A DNA stretch of 64,000 nt, from the NCBI RefSeq assembly GCF_923081025.1, contig NZ_CAKLPZ010000002.1, forward strand, positions 62,001 to 126,000, written 5' to 3'. The position numbers and the translations under genes are program-made. This document shows, piece by piece, positions 17,050-23,998 of this stretch (its first letter is position 1; each line of letters begins with the position of its first letter). Origin of the DNA: Neolewinella maritima (GTDB taxonomy: Bacteria > Bacteroidota > Bacteroidia > Chitinophagales > Saprospiraceae). The notes under the pieces were generated by a model. That model saw only the letters and a list, made by a program, of their open reading frames with translations. It did not search any database and was not told where the DNA came from.

Positions 17050-17057
17050 GACCTTTG
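17050..17057 (+). promoter_or_regulatory. Candidate -7 element GACCTTTG upstream of alpha/beta hydrolase gene
   Basis: GACCTTTG keeps the nnTTTG part of the Bacteroidota -7 box and sits 27 nt before the ATG at 17085. Its distance to the tandem sites equals that at 19786, supporting a real promoter. Confidence 0.5.
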
Positions 17058-17084
17058 TGTAGCCCTCCAACGTACTAACGGTCT

Positions 17085-18182
17085 ATGTACAACTACCTTC
17101 TTCTCCTGTGCCTGCTACTGATCACCACCGCCAGCCTCGCCCAGCACGATACAGCGACGACAACCCCCGAGCCCATCCCCCTCTTGCGCCAGGGCAGCTT
17201 CACCGCTGGGGGCACCGTCGTGACCAGCCCCGGCACCTTCGACCCCGTCGCCGACGGTGCCTTCAACCCCGCTAGTCAATCTACGGCCGGACAAACACTG
17301 CACGGCGATCACGCCACCGTCTTTTACCAGGTGCCCGCAGAGGCCCGCCCTTTACCCCTGGTGTTCTGGCACGGGTATGGACAGTCCATGCGCACCTGGC
17401 AGACCACCCCGGACGGCCGCGAGGGCTTCCAGACCCTCTTCCTGCGCCAGGGGTTCCCGGTCTACCTGCTCGATCAGCCGCGGCGGGGATTGTCTGGACG
17501 CAGTACCCAGCCCACCACCATCGCGGCGGCTACCGATGATCAGCTTTGGTTCGGTATTTTTCGGCTCGGGGAGGGCACGGAGTTTTACCCCGACGTCCAG
17601 TTCAGCCGTGACCCCGCCGCCCTCGATCGCTTCTACCGGCAGATCACGCCGGATACCGGCCCGCTAAATATTGACGTGAACGTAGCGGCCGTCTCCGCCG
17701 TGTTGGACACCATCGGCCCCGCCGTGCTGGTGACCCATTCCCACAGCGGCGGGCAGGGCTGGCTTGCTGCCCTGGAAAACGACAACATCCGGGGCATCGC
17801 CGCCTACGAGCCCGGCAGCAACTTTGTCTTTCCGGAGGGCGAAGTACCCGACTCCATCGATTACGTCGGCGGTACGCTGCGGGCACGGGGGGTGCCGCTG
17901 GATACTTTCCTGCGGCTGACCGAAATTCCCATCGTTATCTACTACGGCGACTACATTCCGGATGCCCCGGTAGCCAATCCTGGTCAGGAACAGTGGCGAG
18001 CGGCAGTAGCCATGGCCCGCCGCTGGACCGAGACCGTCAACGCCCACGGCGGCGACGCGACCCTGGTACGGCTGCCCGACCTTGGCCTACGGGGCAACAC
18101 CCACTTCCCCATGTCTGACCTGAATAACCGGGAGGTGGCCCAACTACTGCGCGACTGGCTATCCGAGAAGGGGCTCGATTGA
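17085..18182 (+). CDS. Secreted alpha/beta-hydrolase
   Basis: A 365-residue protein with a signal peptide (MYNYLLLLCLLLITTASLAQ). The alpha/beta-hydrolase features are an oxyanion-type HGYGQSMRTW around residues 95-104, the nucleophile elbow VTHSHSGGQG (~218-227), an acid candidate in IYYGDYIPD and the catalytic His in GNTHFPMSD near the end. Proteins of this look are annotated as alpha/beta hydrolases or esterases and often neighbour cupin and carboxymuconolactone-decarboxylase-like genes, as here. The next gene (cupin plus NTF2-like) starts 36 bp downstream on the same strand, so the two are probably one operon. Its promoter carries the tandem operator-like sites. Substrate unknown. Confidence 0.78.
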   Translation: MYNYLLLLCLLLITTASLAQHDTATTTPEPIPLLRQGSFTAGGTVVTSPGTFDPVADGAFNPASQSTAGQTLHGDHATVFYQVPAEARPLPLVFWHGYGQSMRTWQTTPDGREGFQTLFLRQGFPVYLLDQPRRGLSGRSTQPTTIAAATDDQLWFGIFRLGEGTEFYPDVQFSRDPAALDRFYRQITPDTGPLNIDVNVAAVSAVLDTIGPAVLVTHSHSGGQGWLAALENDNIRGIAAYEPGSNFVFPEGEVPDSIDYVGGTLRARGVPLDTFLRLTEIPIVIYYGDYIPDAPVANPGQEQWRAAVAMARRWTETVNAHGGDATLVRLPDLGLRGNTHFPMSDLNNREVAQLLRDWLSEKGLD

Positions 18183-18218
18183 TCGCACTTATACTACCTT
18201 CTCCACAACAAACCAACC

Positions 18219-19037
18219 ATGAATAACTACCTCACCCTCCTCTACTGCCTCCTCGTCACTACCGCCGCCGCCCAGACCTCCGGCACCTTCCCCCTCGGCA
18301 GTAAGGCCCCCGGGAACGCGCACCACACCGGTGACATCTGGCTGTACCAGCCTAGCGATACAACGGGTAACTTTGACTACCACCTCGCCGTAGCCACCTC
18401 CGCCCCCGGCGCAAAGCTCGACTGGCACCTGCACCCCGCCGGCCAGCAGCTCGTCATCACCGACGGCGTCGGCTACTACCAGGAGCGCGACCGGCCCGTG
18501 CGGGTGGTGCGCAAGGGTGACATCGTCAAGTGTACCCCCGGCGTGGAGCACTGGCACGGCGCTACGCCAGATGAAGGGGTCGTGTACCTGGCCATCACCG
18601 GCAACGCCCCGACCGAATGGAAGGAAGCCGTAAGCCAGGAAGCCTACGACTCCATCGACGCGCAGTCGTCTATAGGTACCGAACTGCTGCAGCTCTCCCG
18701 CGACAAGTGGCAGTGGATGGCCGATAAAGACGCCGACCGGCTCGCCGAGCTCTTTCACCCCCAGGCCAAGTTCGTGCACATGGGTGGCAGCTGGGGCAAG
18801 GATCGCGAAGTGGAGGTGATCCGCAGCGGCGGAATCCACTACAAGCAGGCGACCATACGCGATGAGTCCGTAGAGGTCATCGGCAACACCGGCATCGTGC
18901 TGAGCAACATCGTGCTGCTGGCCGTGGTGGGCGGCAACGAAGTCACCAACCCCTTTGAGGTCACCGAGGTCTACACCCAGGTAGCCGGCGACTGGAAGCT
19001 GGCCTCGCTGTCGTTTACCCGGCTACTGGAGCGGTAG
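18219..19037 (+). CDS. Secreted cupin plus NTF2-like (DUF4440) two-domain protein
   Basis: A 272-residue protein with a signal peptide (MNNYLTLLYCLLVTTAAAQ). A cupin domain covers ~30-130, with metal-type motifs LDWHLHPAGQQLVITDGVGY and CTPGVEHWHGATP. A C-terminal SnoaL/DUF4440-like domain starts near 150 (LSRDKWQWMADKDADRLAEL, KFVHMGGSWGK, VTEVYTQVAGDWKLASL). The same two domains, plus a carboxymuconolactone-decarboxylase insert, form the protein at 20664-22175, so the pair are paralogues. Cupins of this kind can be (R)-mandelonitrile-lyase-like or simply metal-binding. The enzymatic role is not settled. Confidence 0.8.
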   Translation: MNNYLTLLYCLLVTTAAAQTSGTFPLGSKAPGNAHHTGDIWLYQPSDTTGNFDYHLAVATSAPGAKLDWHLHPAGQQLVITDGVGYYQERDRPVRVVRKGDIVKCTPGVEHWHGATPDEGVVYLAITGNAPTEWKEAVSQEAYDSIDAQSSIGTELLQLSRDKWQWMADKDADRLAELFHPQAKFVHMGGSWGKDREVEVIRSGGIHYKQATIRDESVEVIGNTGIVLSNIVLLAVVGGNEVTNPFEVTEVYTQVAGDWKLASLSFTRLLER

Positions 19038-19050
19038 GCGCGGGCACCGG

Positions 19051-19650
19051 TCAGGGTACGATCGAGCATACTCCGTCGTCGAGGATGTCGGCCGCGTAGA
19101 ATCCGCTCGGGTTCTCGACGAATATGACACGGTTGCCGTTGAGGTCGATGGCCTCGGCGTTGATCGTAAGTACGGTGTCGAGGCCCGTGACCCGGAAGGT
19201 GAGGGTGTGCAGGTTGCGCGGAGTGATACTGGCCAGGTCGGTCGTCACCGTGACCTCCAGGGGTGCTGTCTGGCTGACTTCTATCCCGGGGTCCTCCCCA
19301 AAGCAGGTGACGCACTCGATGTCTACCACATCGGCTACCCGTACGGGGGTGATCTCCAGATTGAGCGCGCGGGTGCCGCCGGGGTCGATGGAAGTGACGC
19401 TCAGGTCCATATACCCAGCCGATAGGTCCGTGATGTAGGCCCCGGAAAACTTGCCATCGGGGCAGCCCAGCCCCTCGATATCGACCCCCGGTCGGGAGCT
19501 GCGGTACAGCTTGGTATCGCCCGGCCCGTGCAGGGCGCGTACTTCCAGGATCGGCGCCTCGGTATCTCCCCCGGTATTTACGGAGGCGCAACTTGCGACT
19601 AGTAGTAGGAAGGTAGCGGTCAGCAGCAGGCGGAGGAGGATAGCATCCAT
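19051..19650 (-). CDS. Uncharacterised lipoprotein
   Basis: A 199-residue protein with a clear lipoprotein signal (LLLTATFLLLVASCAS; lipobox VASC). The mature part is beta-rich with four Cys (LGCPDGKF, IECVTCFGED, GVCSIVP), including a CxxC pair, and contains TLTFRVTGLDTVLTINAEAI. No family is recognised. It is encoded opposite to its neighbours and ends 13 bp from the stop of the cupin gene, with the tandem operator-like sites about 75 bp beyond its start. It could be controlled from the same intergenic region as the outer-membrane-like gene at 19798, but no minus-strand promoter is evident. Confidence 0.7.
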   Translation of the reverse strand: MDAILLRLLLTATFLLLVASCASVNTGGDTEAPILEVRALHGPGDTKLYRSSRPGVDIEGLGCPDGKFSGAYITDLSAGYMDLSVTSIDPGGTRALNLEITPVRVADVVDIECVTCFGEDPGIEVSQTAPLEVTVTTDLASITPRNLHTLTFRVTGLDTVLTINAEAIDLNGNRVIFVENPSGFYAADILDDGVCSIVP

Positions 19651-19724
19651 GGGCGGGGTAGTTTACAGTTCCTTCATGGCCTCCCACTGGTAGCCGTTAC
19701 GCGGTCGCCGGATGTTCTGCCCCG

Positions 19725-19763
19725 TTCCCGTAACTGAGGTAGCTCCCCCCGTAACCGGGGTAT
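19725..19763. promoter_or_regulatory. Tandem operator-like sites, 21 bp apart (copy b)
   Basis: TTCCCGTAACTGAGGTAG (19725-19742) and CCCCCGTAACCGGGGTAT (19746-19763) match the pair at 16989-17027. The consensus over all four copies is close to TACCCGTAACCGGGGTAG. Their separation (21 bp) and distance to the GACCTTTG element at 19786 (35 bp from the second GTA) are identical to copy a. Confidence 0.65.
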
Positions 19764-19785
19764 GCTTACGGACCTGCCTGCGCTC

Positions 19786-19793
19786 GACCTTTG
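19786..19793 (+). promoter_or_regulatory. Candidate -7 element GACCTTTG, giving a nearly leaderless start
   Basis: GACCTTTG ends 4 nt before the ATG at 19798, so transcription would begin at or near the start codon. This favours 19798 over the upstream ATG at 19762, which overlaps the operator-like site. Confidence 0.5.
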
Positions 19794-19797
19794 CCCA

Positions 19798-20610
19798 ATG
19801 CGTTGCATCCATCCTTACCCCTGCGCCCCCGGCCCGCTGTTCGTGCTGCTGTGGCTACTGCTACTTGGTCCGGTGGCCTGCGCGCAATCGGTCCGCCCCG
19901 ACACCGTCAGCCGCTTCTCCGGCACCCTTACCCTGACGCAAAACGGCATCTCCATTATTCCCACCTTCTCACTCGACAAGCCGGCGCTCATCTTCAACCT
20001 GGCGGTGGGCCGCGGACGGCTGACCTTCGAGCCCGATCTGCGCTTTTCACTAGAGGGCAAGCCCTGGTCCATGCTCTTCTGGTGGCGCTATCGGGTCCTG
20101 CGCGACCGGCGCTTCAGCCTGCGCGTCGGTGCCCATCCGGCGATGAACTTCCGTACCGTGGATATGCAGCGTACGCCCGACGGAACGCCGGAGGAGGTCA
20201 TCGAGGCCCGGCGCTACCTGGCTACCGAAGTAGTGCCCAGCTACCGGCTTACCGACCGGCTCAGCCTAGGCCTGTACTACCTCAGCGGCTGGGGTTTCGA
20301 CGACGGCGTACAGCGCACCCACTTCCTTACCCTCAACGCCGCCCTAACTCCCCTGGCCCGGGTGGGCGACTGGTCGCTACAGGCCTTTCCCAGTGCCTTT
20401 TACCTACGTACCGACGACCTGCAGGGCTACTACGGCTCGGCTACCCTTAGGGTGCAACACGCGCGGGTGCCGCTGGCCCTGGAATCCATCCTCAACCACA
20501 AGATTAGCACCGAGATTGCGCCGGAGCGGGTGCTGGTCTGGAATATCTCCCTGCGCTACACCTTCAACCGGCGCTTCGTAGATTATAGGCCGCAGCAAGC
20601 GCTACCGTAA
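19798..20610 (+). CDS. Uncharacterised outer-membrane-like beta-rich protein
   Basis: A 270-residue protein from the ATG at 19798. It has a hydrophobic export signal (LFVLLWLLLLGPVACAQ) and then a body of alternating amphipathic strands (FSGTLTLTQNGISIIPTFSL, LTFEPDLRFSLEGKPWSMLF, RFSLRVGAHPAMNFR, SLGLYYLSGWGF, SLQAFPSAFYL). It ends VLVWNISLRYTFNRRF, which resembles the last strand of an outer-membrane barrel. An ATG at 19762 would extend it by 12 residues but lies over the tandem operator-like site. No family is recognised. Its promoter architecture matches that of the secreted hydrolase at 17085, so the two are probably co-regulated. It precedes the three-domain cupin gene by about 50 bp. 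Confidence 0.68.
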   Translation: MRCIHPYPCAPGPLFVLLWLLLLGPVACAQSVRPDTVSRFSGTLTLTQNGISIIPTFSLDKPALIFNLAVGRGRLTFEPDLRFSLEGKPWSMLFWWRYRVLRDRRFSLRVGAHPAMNFRTVDMQRTPDGTPEEVIEARRYLATEVVPSYRLTDRLSLGLYYLSGWGFDDGVQRTHFLTLNAALTPLARVGDWSLQAFPSAFYLRTDDLQGYYGSATLRVQHARVPLALESILNHKISTEIAPERVLVWNISLRYTFNRRFVDYRPQQALP

Positions 20611-20663
20611 GTTCCGCCGGGGCCGCGGGTGCAATGAACTTCCGAAAGACAAAAATTACTACT

Positions 20664-22175
20664 ATGCCAAGATATACCTACTCATTCACCCTGCTCCTTT
20701 TCGGAGTGCTCTGCACCTGCGGCCCCGCCCATCTGCTTGCCCAGCCACGGGAGTTGCCGCCCGATAGCGTCAACACCATCTTTCCCGCCGGGCAGCGTCT
20801 GGAGAGCGAAAACTTTGACGGCGGCCCGGTCTGGGTGGAACGGATGCTACAGATCGACGACGCGGAGCAGCCCGTAGCGGTGGGCAATGTCACCTTCCCG
20901 CCGGGCGTACGCAGCAACTGGCACCACCACCCCGCCGGACAGACCCTGCTGGTGCTCGACGGCACGGGCTACTACCAGGAGCGGGGCACGCCGGTCCGCG
21001 TACTGCACAAGGGGCAAACCGTGCAGTGCCCGCCCGACGTGGAACACTGGCACGGGGCGGCTCCCGATCGGTGGTTCGTACAGCTAGCTATGACCAAGGA
21101 GCACCCCCGGGGGCGGGTCATCTGGGGGGCACCGGTAACGGAAGCGGAATACCGGGCGGACGATCCACAGGAATCATCGGCAACCGATAGCGAAGCGAGC
21201 CCGGAGGACCGCTACCACCACATTACCACCATCGCGAGCCTGAATACGCGGGCCCGCATGGAAGAATTACGGACCGCCCTGGGGGAGGCCCTCGATGCCG
21301 GACTCACGGTGAACGAATGCAAAGAAGTGCTCGTGCACCTCTATGCCTATACGGGCTTTCCACGTAGCATCCAGGGTTTGCGGACGTTGATGGCCGTGGT
21401 GGAGGAGCGTGAGCAGCGCGGCATCACCGATGCAGTGGGAACGGAAGCCAGTCTGACAGATTACGACCAGCCGAAGTACGCGCGGGGCAAGGCCGTGCTG
21501 GAGGAGCTGATCGGTCGGCCGATGGAGGGCCGCTCGGACTATGGCGACTTCGCCCCCGTCATCGATGTTTTCCTGAAGGAGCACCTCTTTGCCGACCTCT
21601 TCGAGCGCGACGTGCTTAGCTACCGCGACCGGGAGGTGGCCGTGATCGCCGCCCTGACCAGCATGGAGGGGGTGGAGCCGATGCTACAGGGGCATCTGGG
21701 CATTGCGCGGAATTTGGCGCTTTCGGAGGCGCAACTGCTTGCCATTCAGCAGGCCGCTACTGCAACTACCGGTACGGGGGAGCTTGCGTCCGACGTCGAG
21801 CGGGAGATCACCGAGCTGTCCGCGAAAAAGTGGCAGTGGATGGCAGACAAGCAGGTAGACTCCCTGGCCGCCTTGTTCGGCGACGGGGCCCGCTTCGTCC
21901 ACATGAGCGGGAGCTGGGGAAAGGCCCGCGAGCTCGAGATCATCGAAAGTGGCAGTATCCACTACGCCAAGGCCGACGTGCACGACGTAGTGGTCGAGGT
22001 ATCCGGCAACACCGTCATGCTCTGGAACCGGATCACGCTGACGGCCGAGGTACGGGGCAACACGGTATCCAACGAGTTTACCGTCACGGAGGTCTATCAG
22101 CAGCAGGAGGGGGGTTGGCAAATGCTGGGCATGACCTTCAGCAGCGTACGGGATACCCACGAGATCGAGCACTAG
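20664..22175 (+). CDS. Secreted cupin / carboxymuconolactone decarboxylase-like / NTF2-like fusion
   Basis: A three-domain secreted protein of 503 residues from the ATG at 20664 (MPRYTYSFTLLLFGVLC); an in-frame ATG at 20634 would add ten residues. The cupin (NWHHHPAGQTLLVLDGTGYY, CPPDVEHWHGAAP) is followed by two carboxymuconolactone-decarboxylase-like (AhpD-fold) repeats. The first is around ALDAGLTVNECKEVLVHLYA and the second around YRDREVAVIAALTSMEGVEP. The C-terminal DUF4440/NTF2-like domain (KKWQWMADKQVDSLAALFG, RFVHMSGSWGKARELEIIES) is very close to that of the 18219 gene. The canonical CxxC of AhpD is absent, so a decarboxylase-like or binding role is more likely than peroxidase chemistry. 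The AhpD-like core appears to have been inserted or lost between the two paralogues. Confidence 0.82.
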   Translation: MPRYTYSFTLLLFGVLCTCGPAHLLAQPRELPPDSVNTIFPAGQRLESENFDGGPVWVERMLQIDDAEQPVAVGNVTFPPGVRSNWHHHPAGQTLLVLDGTGYYQERGTPVRVLHKGQTVQCPPDVEHWHGAAPDRWFVQLAMTKEHPRGRVIWGAPVTEAEYRADDPQESSATDSEASPEDRYHHITTIASLNTRARMEELRTALGEALDAGLTVNECKEVLVHLYAYTGFPRSIQGLRTLMAVVEEREQRGITDAVGTEASLTDYDQPKYARGKAVLEELIGRPMEGRSDYGDFAPVIDVFLKEHLFADLFERDVLSYRDREVAVIAALTSMEGVEPMLQGHLGIARNLALSEAQLLAIQQAATATTGTGELASDVEREITELSAKKWQWMADKQVDSLAALFGDGARFVHMSGSWGKARELEIIESGSIHYAKADVHDVVVEVSGNTVMLWNRITLTAEVRGNTVSNEFTVTEVYQQQEGGWQMLGMTFSSVRDTHEIEH

Positions 22176-22442
22176 GGTTTGGCGAGAATCACCAAAAGTT
22201 ATCCCGCAAACACTACCGCCTGTAGCCCCTATAGCGTCAGTCGGTTGCGGTTGGTATCGATCAGGGGGGGAGAACAGTGCGGGAAATCGCTGCGCTTGCT
22301 CTGCACAGCACACCTCCCAGCGCTAGAATAGCGATGGCTTCACCGTATACGGGCAACTACGTGTACGCGCCTTACCTTCCAGAACATTGCACCGGCGACG
22401 CGTCAGCTAGTCCCGTACTTCGTCGGGACGGCCCCGCCCCTA

Positions 22443-23951
22443 ATGCCTCGTCTTATGAACTACCTGTACATCGCGTGTTTGTTACTGGCCTTTACGTTCC
22501 CGCTCCGGGGGCAGTTTGCCGCTCAGGAAAGACCCCGCACCGTCATCACCACCGACGGGGAGATCGATGATGTGGACTCCTTCGTCCGCCTGCTACTCTA
22601 CGCAAACGAAATGCAAATCGAGGGGCTGGTGTACAGCAGCTCGATGTGGCACTACAAGGGAGATGGGCAGGGCACGACCATGACTTCGGCCATGGACATG
22701 ACCCGCGAGCTATACGGCCAGCGCAGCGAACTCCGCTGGCCCGGCGAGCAGTGGATGCAGGAGCTGATCGCGGCCTACGGGGAGGTTTACCCGGTGCTTT
22801 CCACCCACGCCGACGGCTACCCCGCTCCGGACTCCCTACTGGCGCTCGTCAAGGTGGGTAACATCACCTTCGAGGGGGAGATGGAGGAGGATACGGAGGG
22901 CTCCGACTTCATTCGCGACTTACTGCTGGACGGCGATTCTACCCAGCTGTACCTACAGGCCTGGGGCGGCACCAACACCATAGCCCGTGCCCTGAAGAGT
23001 ATCGAGGATCGCTACGCCGGCACGCCGGCCTGGCCGGAGGTATACCGTGGGGTGTGCGCCAAGGCGGTGCTCTACCTGATCATGGATCAGGACGCGACCT
23101 ACCGCGACTACATTGCTGGGACCTGGGCCGACATTCCCGTGCTCTACAACACCGGGCAGTTCGGTGCACTGGCGTACAACTGGAAAAAGGTCGTGCCGGA
23201 AGAATTGCGCCACTGGCTGGAAGGGTCCTTTATGCGTACGCACGTTGTTGAGGCTCACGGACCGCTTACGGCCGCCTACTACAGCTACGGCGACGGGAAG
23301 CAGCAGGCCGGCGACCCCGAGCACATCCACGGCGACTCGACCCGCCTGGACAGCGCACAGTGGGGCAGCTTTCGGCCCTACGACTTCATCTCCGAGGGGG
23401 ATTCGCCGGCCTTTCTTCACCTCGTCGACGTGGGCCTGGACCAGCTTGCGCATCCCGACTGGGGCGGCTGGGGCGGGCGGCTCGTGCGGTCCGATAGTGT
23501 GGCCGGCCGCTGGGAGGACGCAGTCGACTACAACTCCTATAGCGGGCGAAGTGATCGGCAGTACGCGCTCGTCCGCTGGCTACCCGCGCTGCAGCGCGAC
23601 TTGGCCGCCCGGGCAGACTGGTGCGTGTATTCCTATGAGGCGGCTAACCATCCGCCTTCCGTGCGTATCGACGGGGAGGATCGTCTGACGGTCACGCCCG
23701 GTGAGAAGCTCGTCCTGCGGGCCACAGCTACTGACCCGGACGGCGACGCGCTGTACTATCACTGGTGGCAGTACGGCGAAGTCGATACTTATCCGGGGGA
23801 AGCTATGATCATACTGGATGGGCCCGAACTGCGCGTCGACGTGCCCCGCGACCTGGAGTCCGGGCAGACCATCCACTTCATCGTATCGGTAACGGACGGC
23901 GGCGCGGTACCCCTGACGCGGTACACGCGGGTAGTGCTTACCGGAGCGTAG
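22443..23951 (+). CDS. Secreted DUF1593 (Sde182-type, nucleoside-hydrolase-like) protein
   Basis: A 502-residue secreted protein. MPRLMNYLYIACLLLAFTF is the signal region, and a second ATG at 22455 is equally possible. The nucleoside-hydrolase-like domain begins RTVITTDGEIDDVDSFVRL, whose Asp cluster is the family's metal site, and continues through YLQAWGGTNTIARAL, VLYLIMDQDATYRDY and GDSPAFLHLVDVGL. From about residue 400 an Ig-like beta domain follows (PPSVRIDGEDRLTVTPGEKL). This is the Sde_0182/DUF1593 architecture, found in polysaccharide-degrading marine bacteria and sometimes called cellulose-binding. The GH3 gene downstream supports a carbohydrate role. A GTCCCG/CGGGAC hairpin (22410-22429) lies 14 bp upstream of its start. 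Confidence 0.82.
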   Translation: MPRLMNYLYIACLLLAFTFPLRGQFAAQERPRTVITTDGEIDDVDSFVRLLLYANEMQIEGLVYSSSMWHYKGDGQGTTMTSAMDMTRELYGQRSELRWPGEQWMQELIAAYGEVYPVLSTHADGYPAPDSLLALVKVGNITFEGEMEEDTEGSDFIRDLLLDGDSTQLYLQAWGGTNTIARALKSIEDRYAGTPAWPEVYRGVCAKAVLYLIMDQDATYRDYIAGTWADIPVLYNTGQFGALAYNWKKVVPEELRHWLEGSFMRTHVVEAHGPLTAAYYSYGDGKQQAGDPEHIHGDSTRLDSAQWGSFRPYDFISEGDSPAFLHLVDVGLDQLAHPDWGGWGGRLVRSDSVAGRWEDAVDYNSYSGRSDRQYALVRWLPALQRDLAARADWCVYSYEAANHPPSVRIDGEDRLTVTPGEKLVLRATATDPDGDALYYHWWQYGEVDTYPGEAMIILDGPELRVDVPRDLESGQTIHFIVSVTDGGAVPLTRYTRVVLTGA

Positions 23952-23998
23952 CCGGCCTGCGGACGTACTTTGCTGTTCATTTTAGTATACCCCTCGCT

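Noticed and set aside
16888-17121. Plus-strand 77-codon frame in front of the secreted hydrolase
   Set aside because: It runs over the tandem operator-like sites and the start of the next gene, and its product has no family-like features.
16989-19763. Interpretation of the 21-bp-spaced sites as LytTR-type response-regulator repeats
   Set aside because: The spacing fits direct-repeat binding by LytTR proteins, but the sequence does not match the usual 9-bp consensus and each site has its own dyad, so I leave the regulator class open.
20590-20633. A third copy of the tandem operator site upstream of the three-domain cupin gene
   Set aside because: Only a loose TACCGTAAGTTCCGCCGG resemblance overlapping the previous stop; the second copy and the GACCTTTG element are missing.
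22410-22429. GTCCCG/CGGGAC hairpin before the DUF1593 gene as a riboswitch or terminator
   Set aside because: Only a 6-bp stem with no T-run and no further structure; insufficient for a call.
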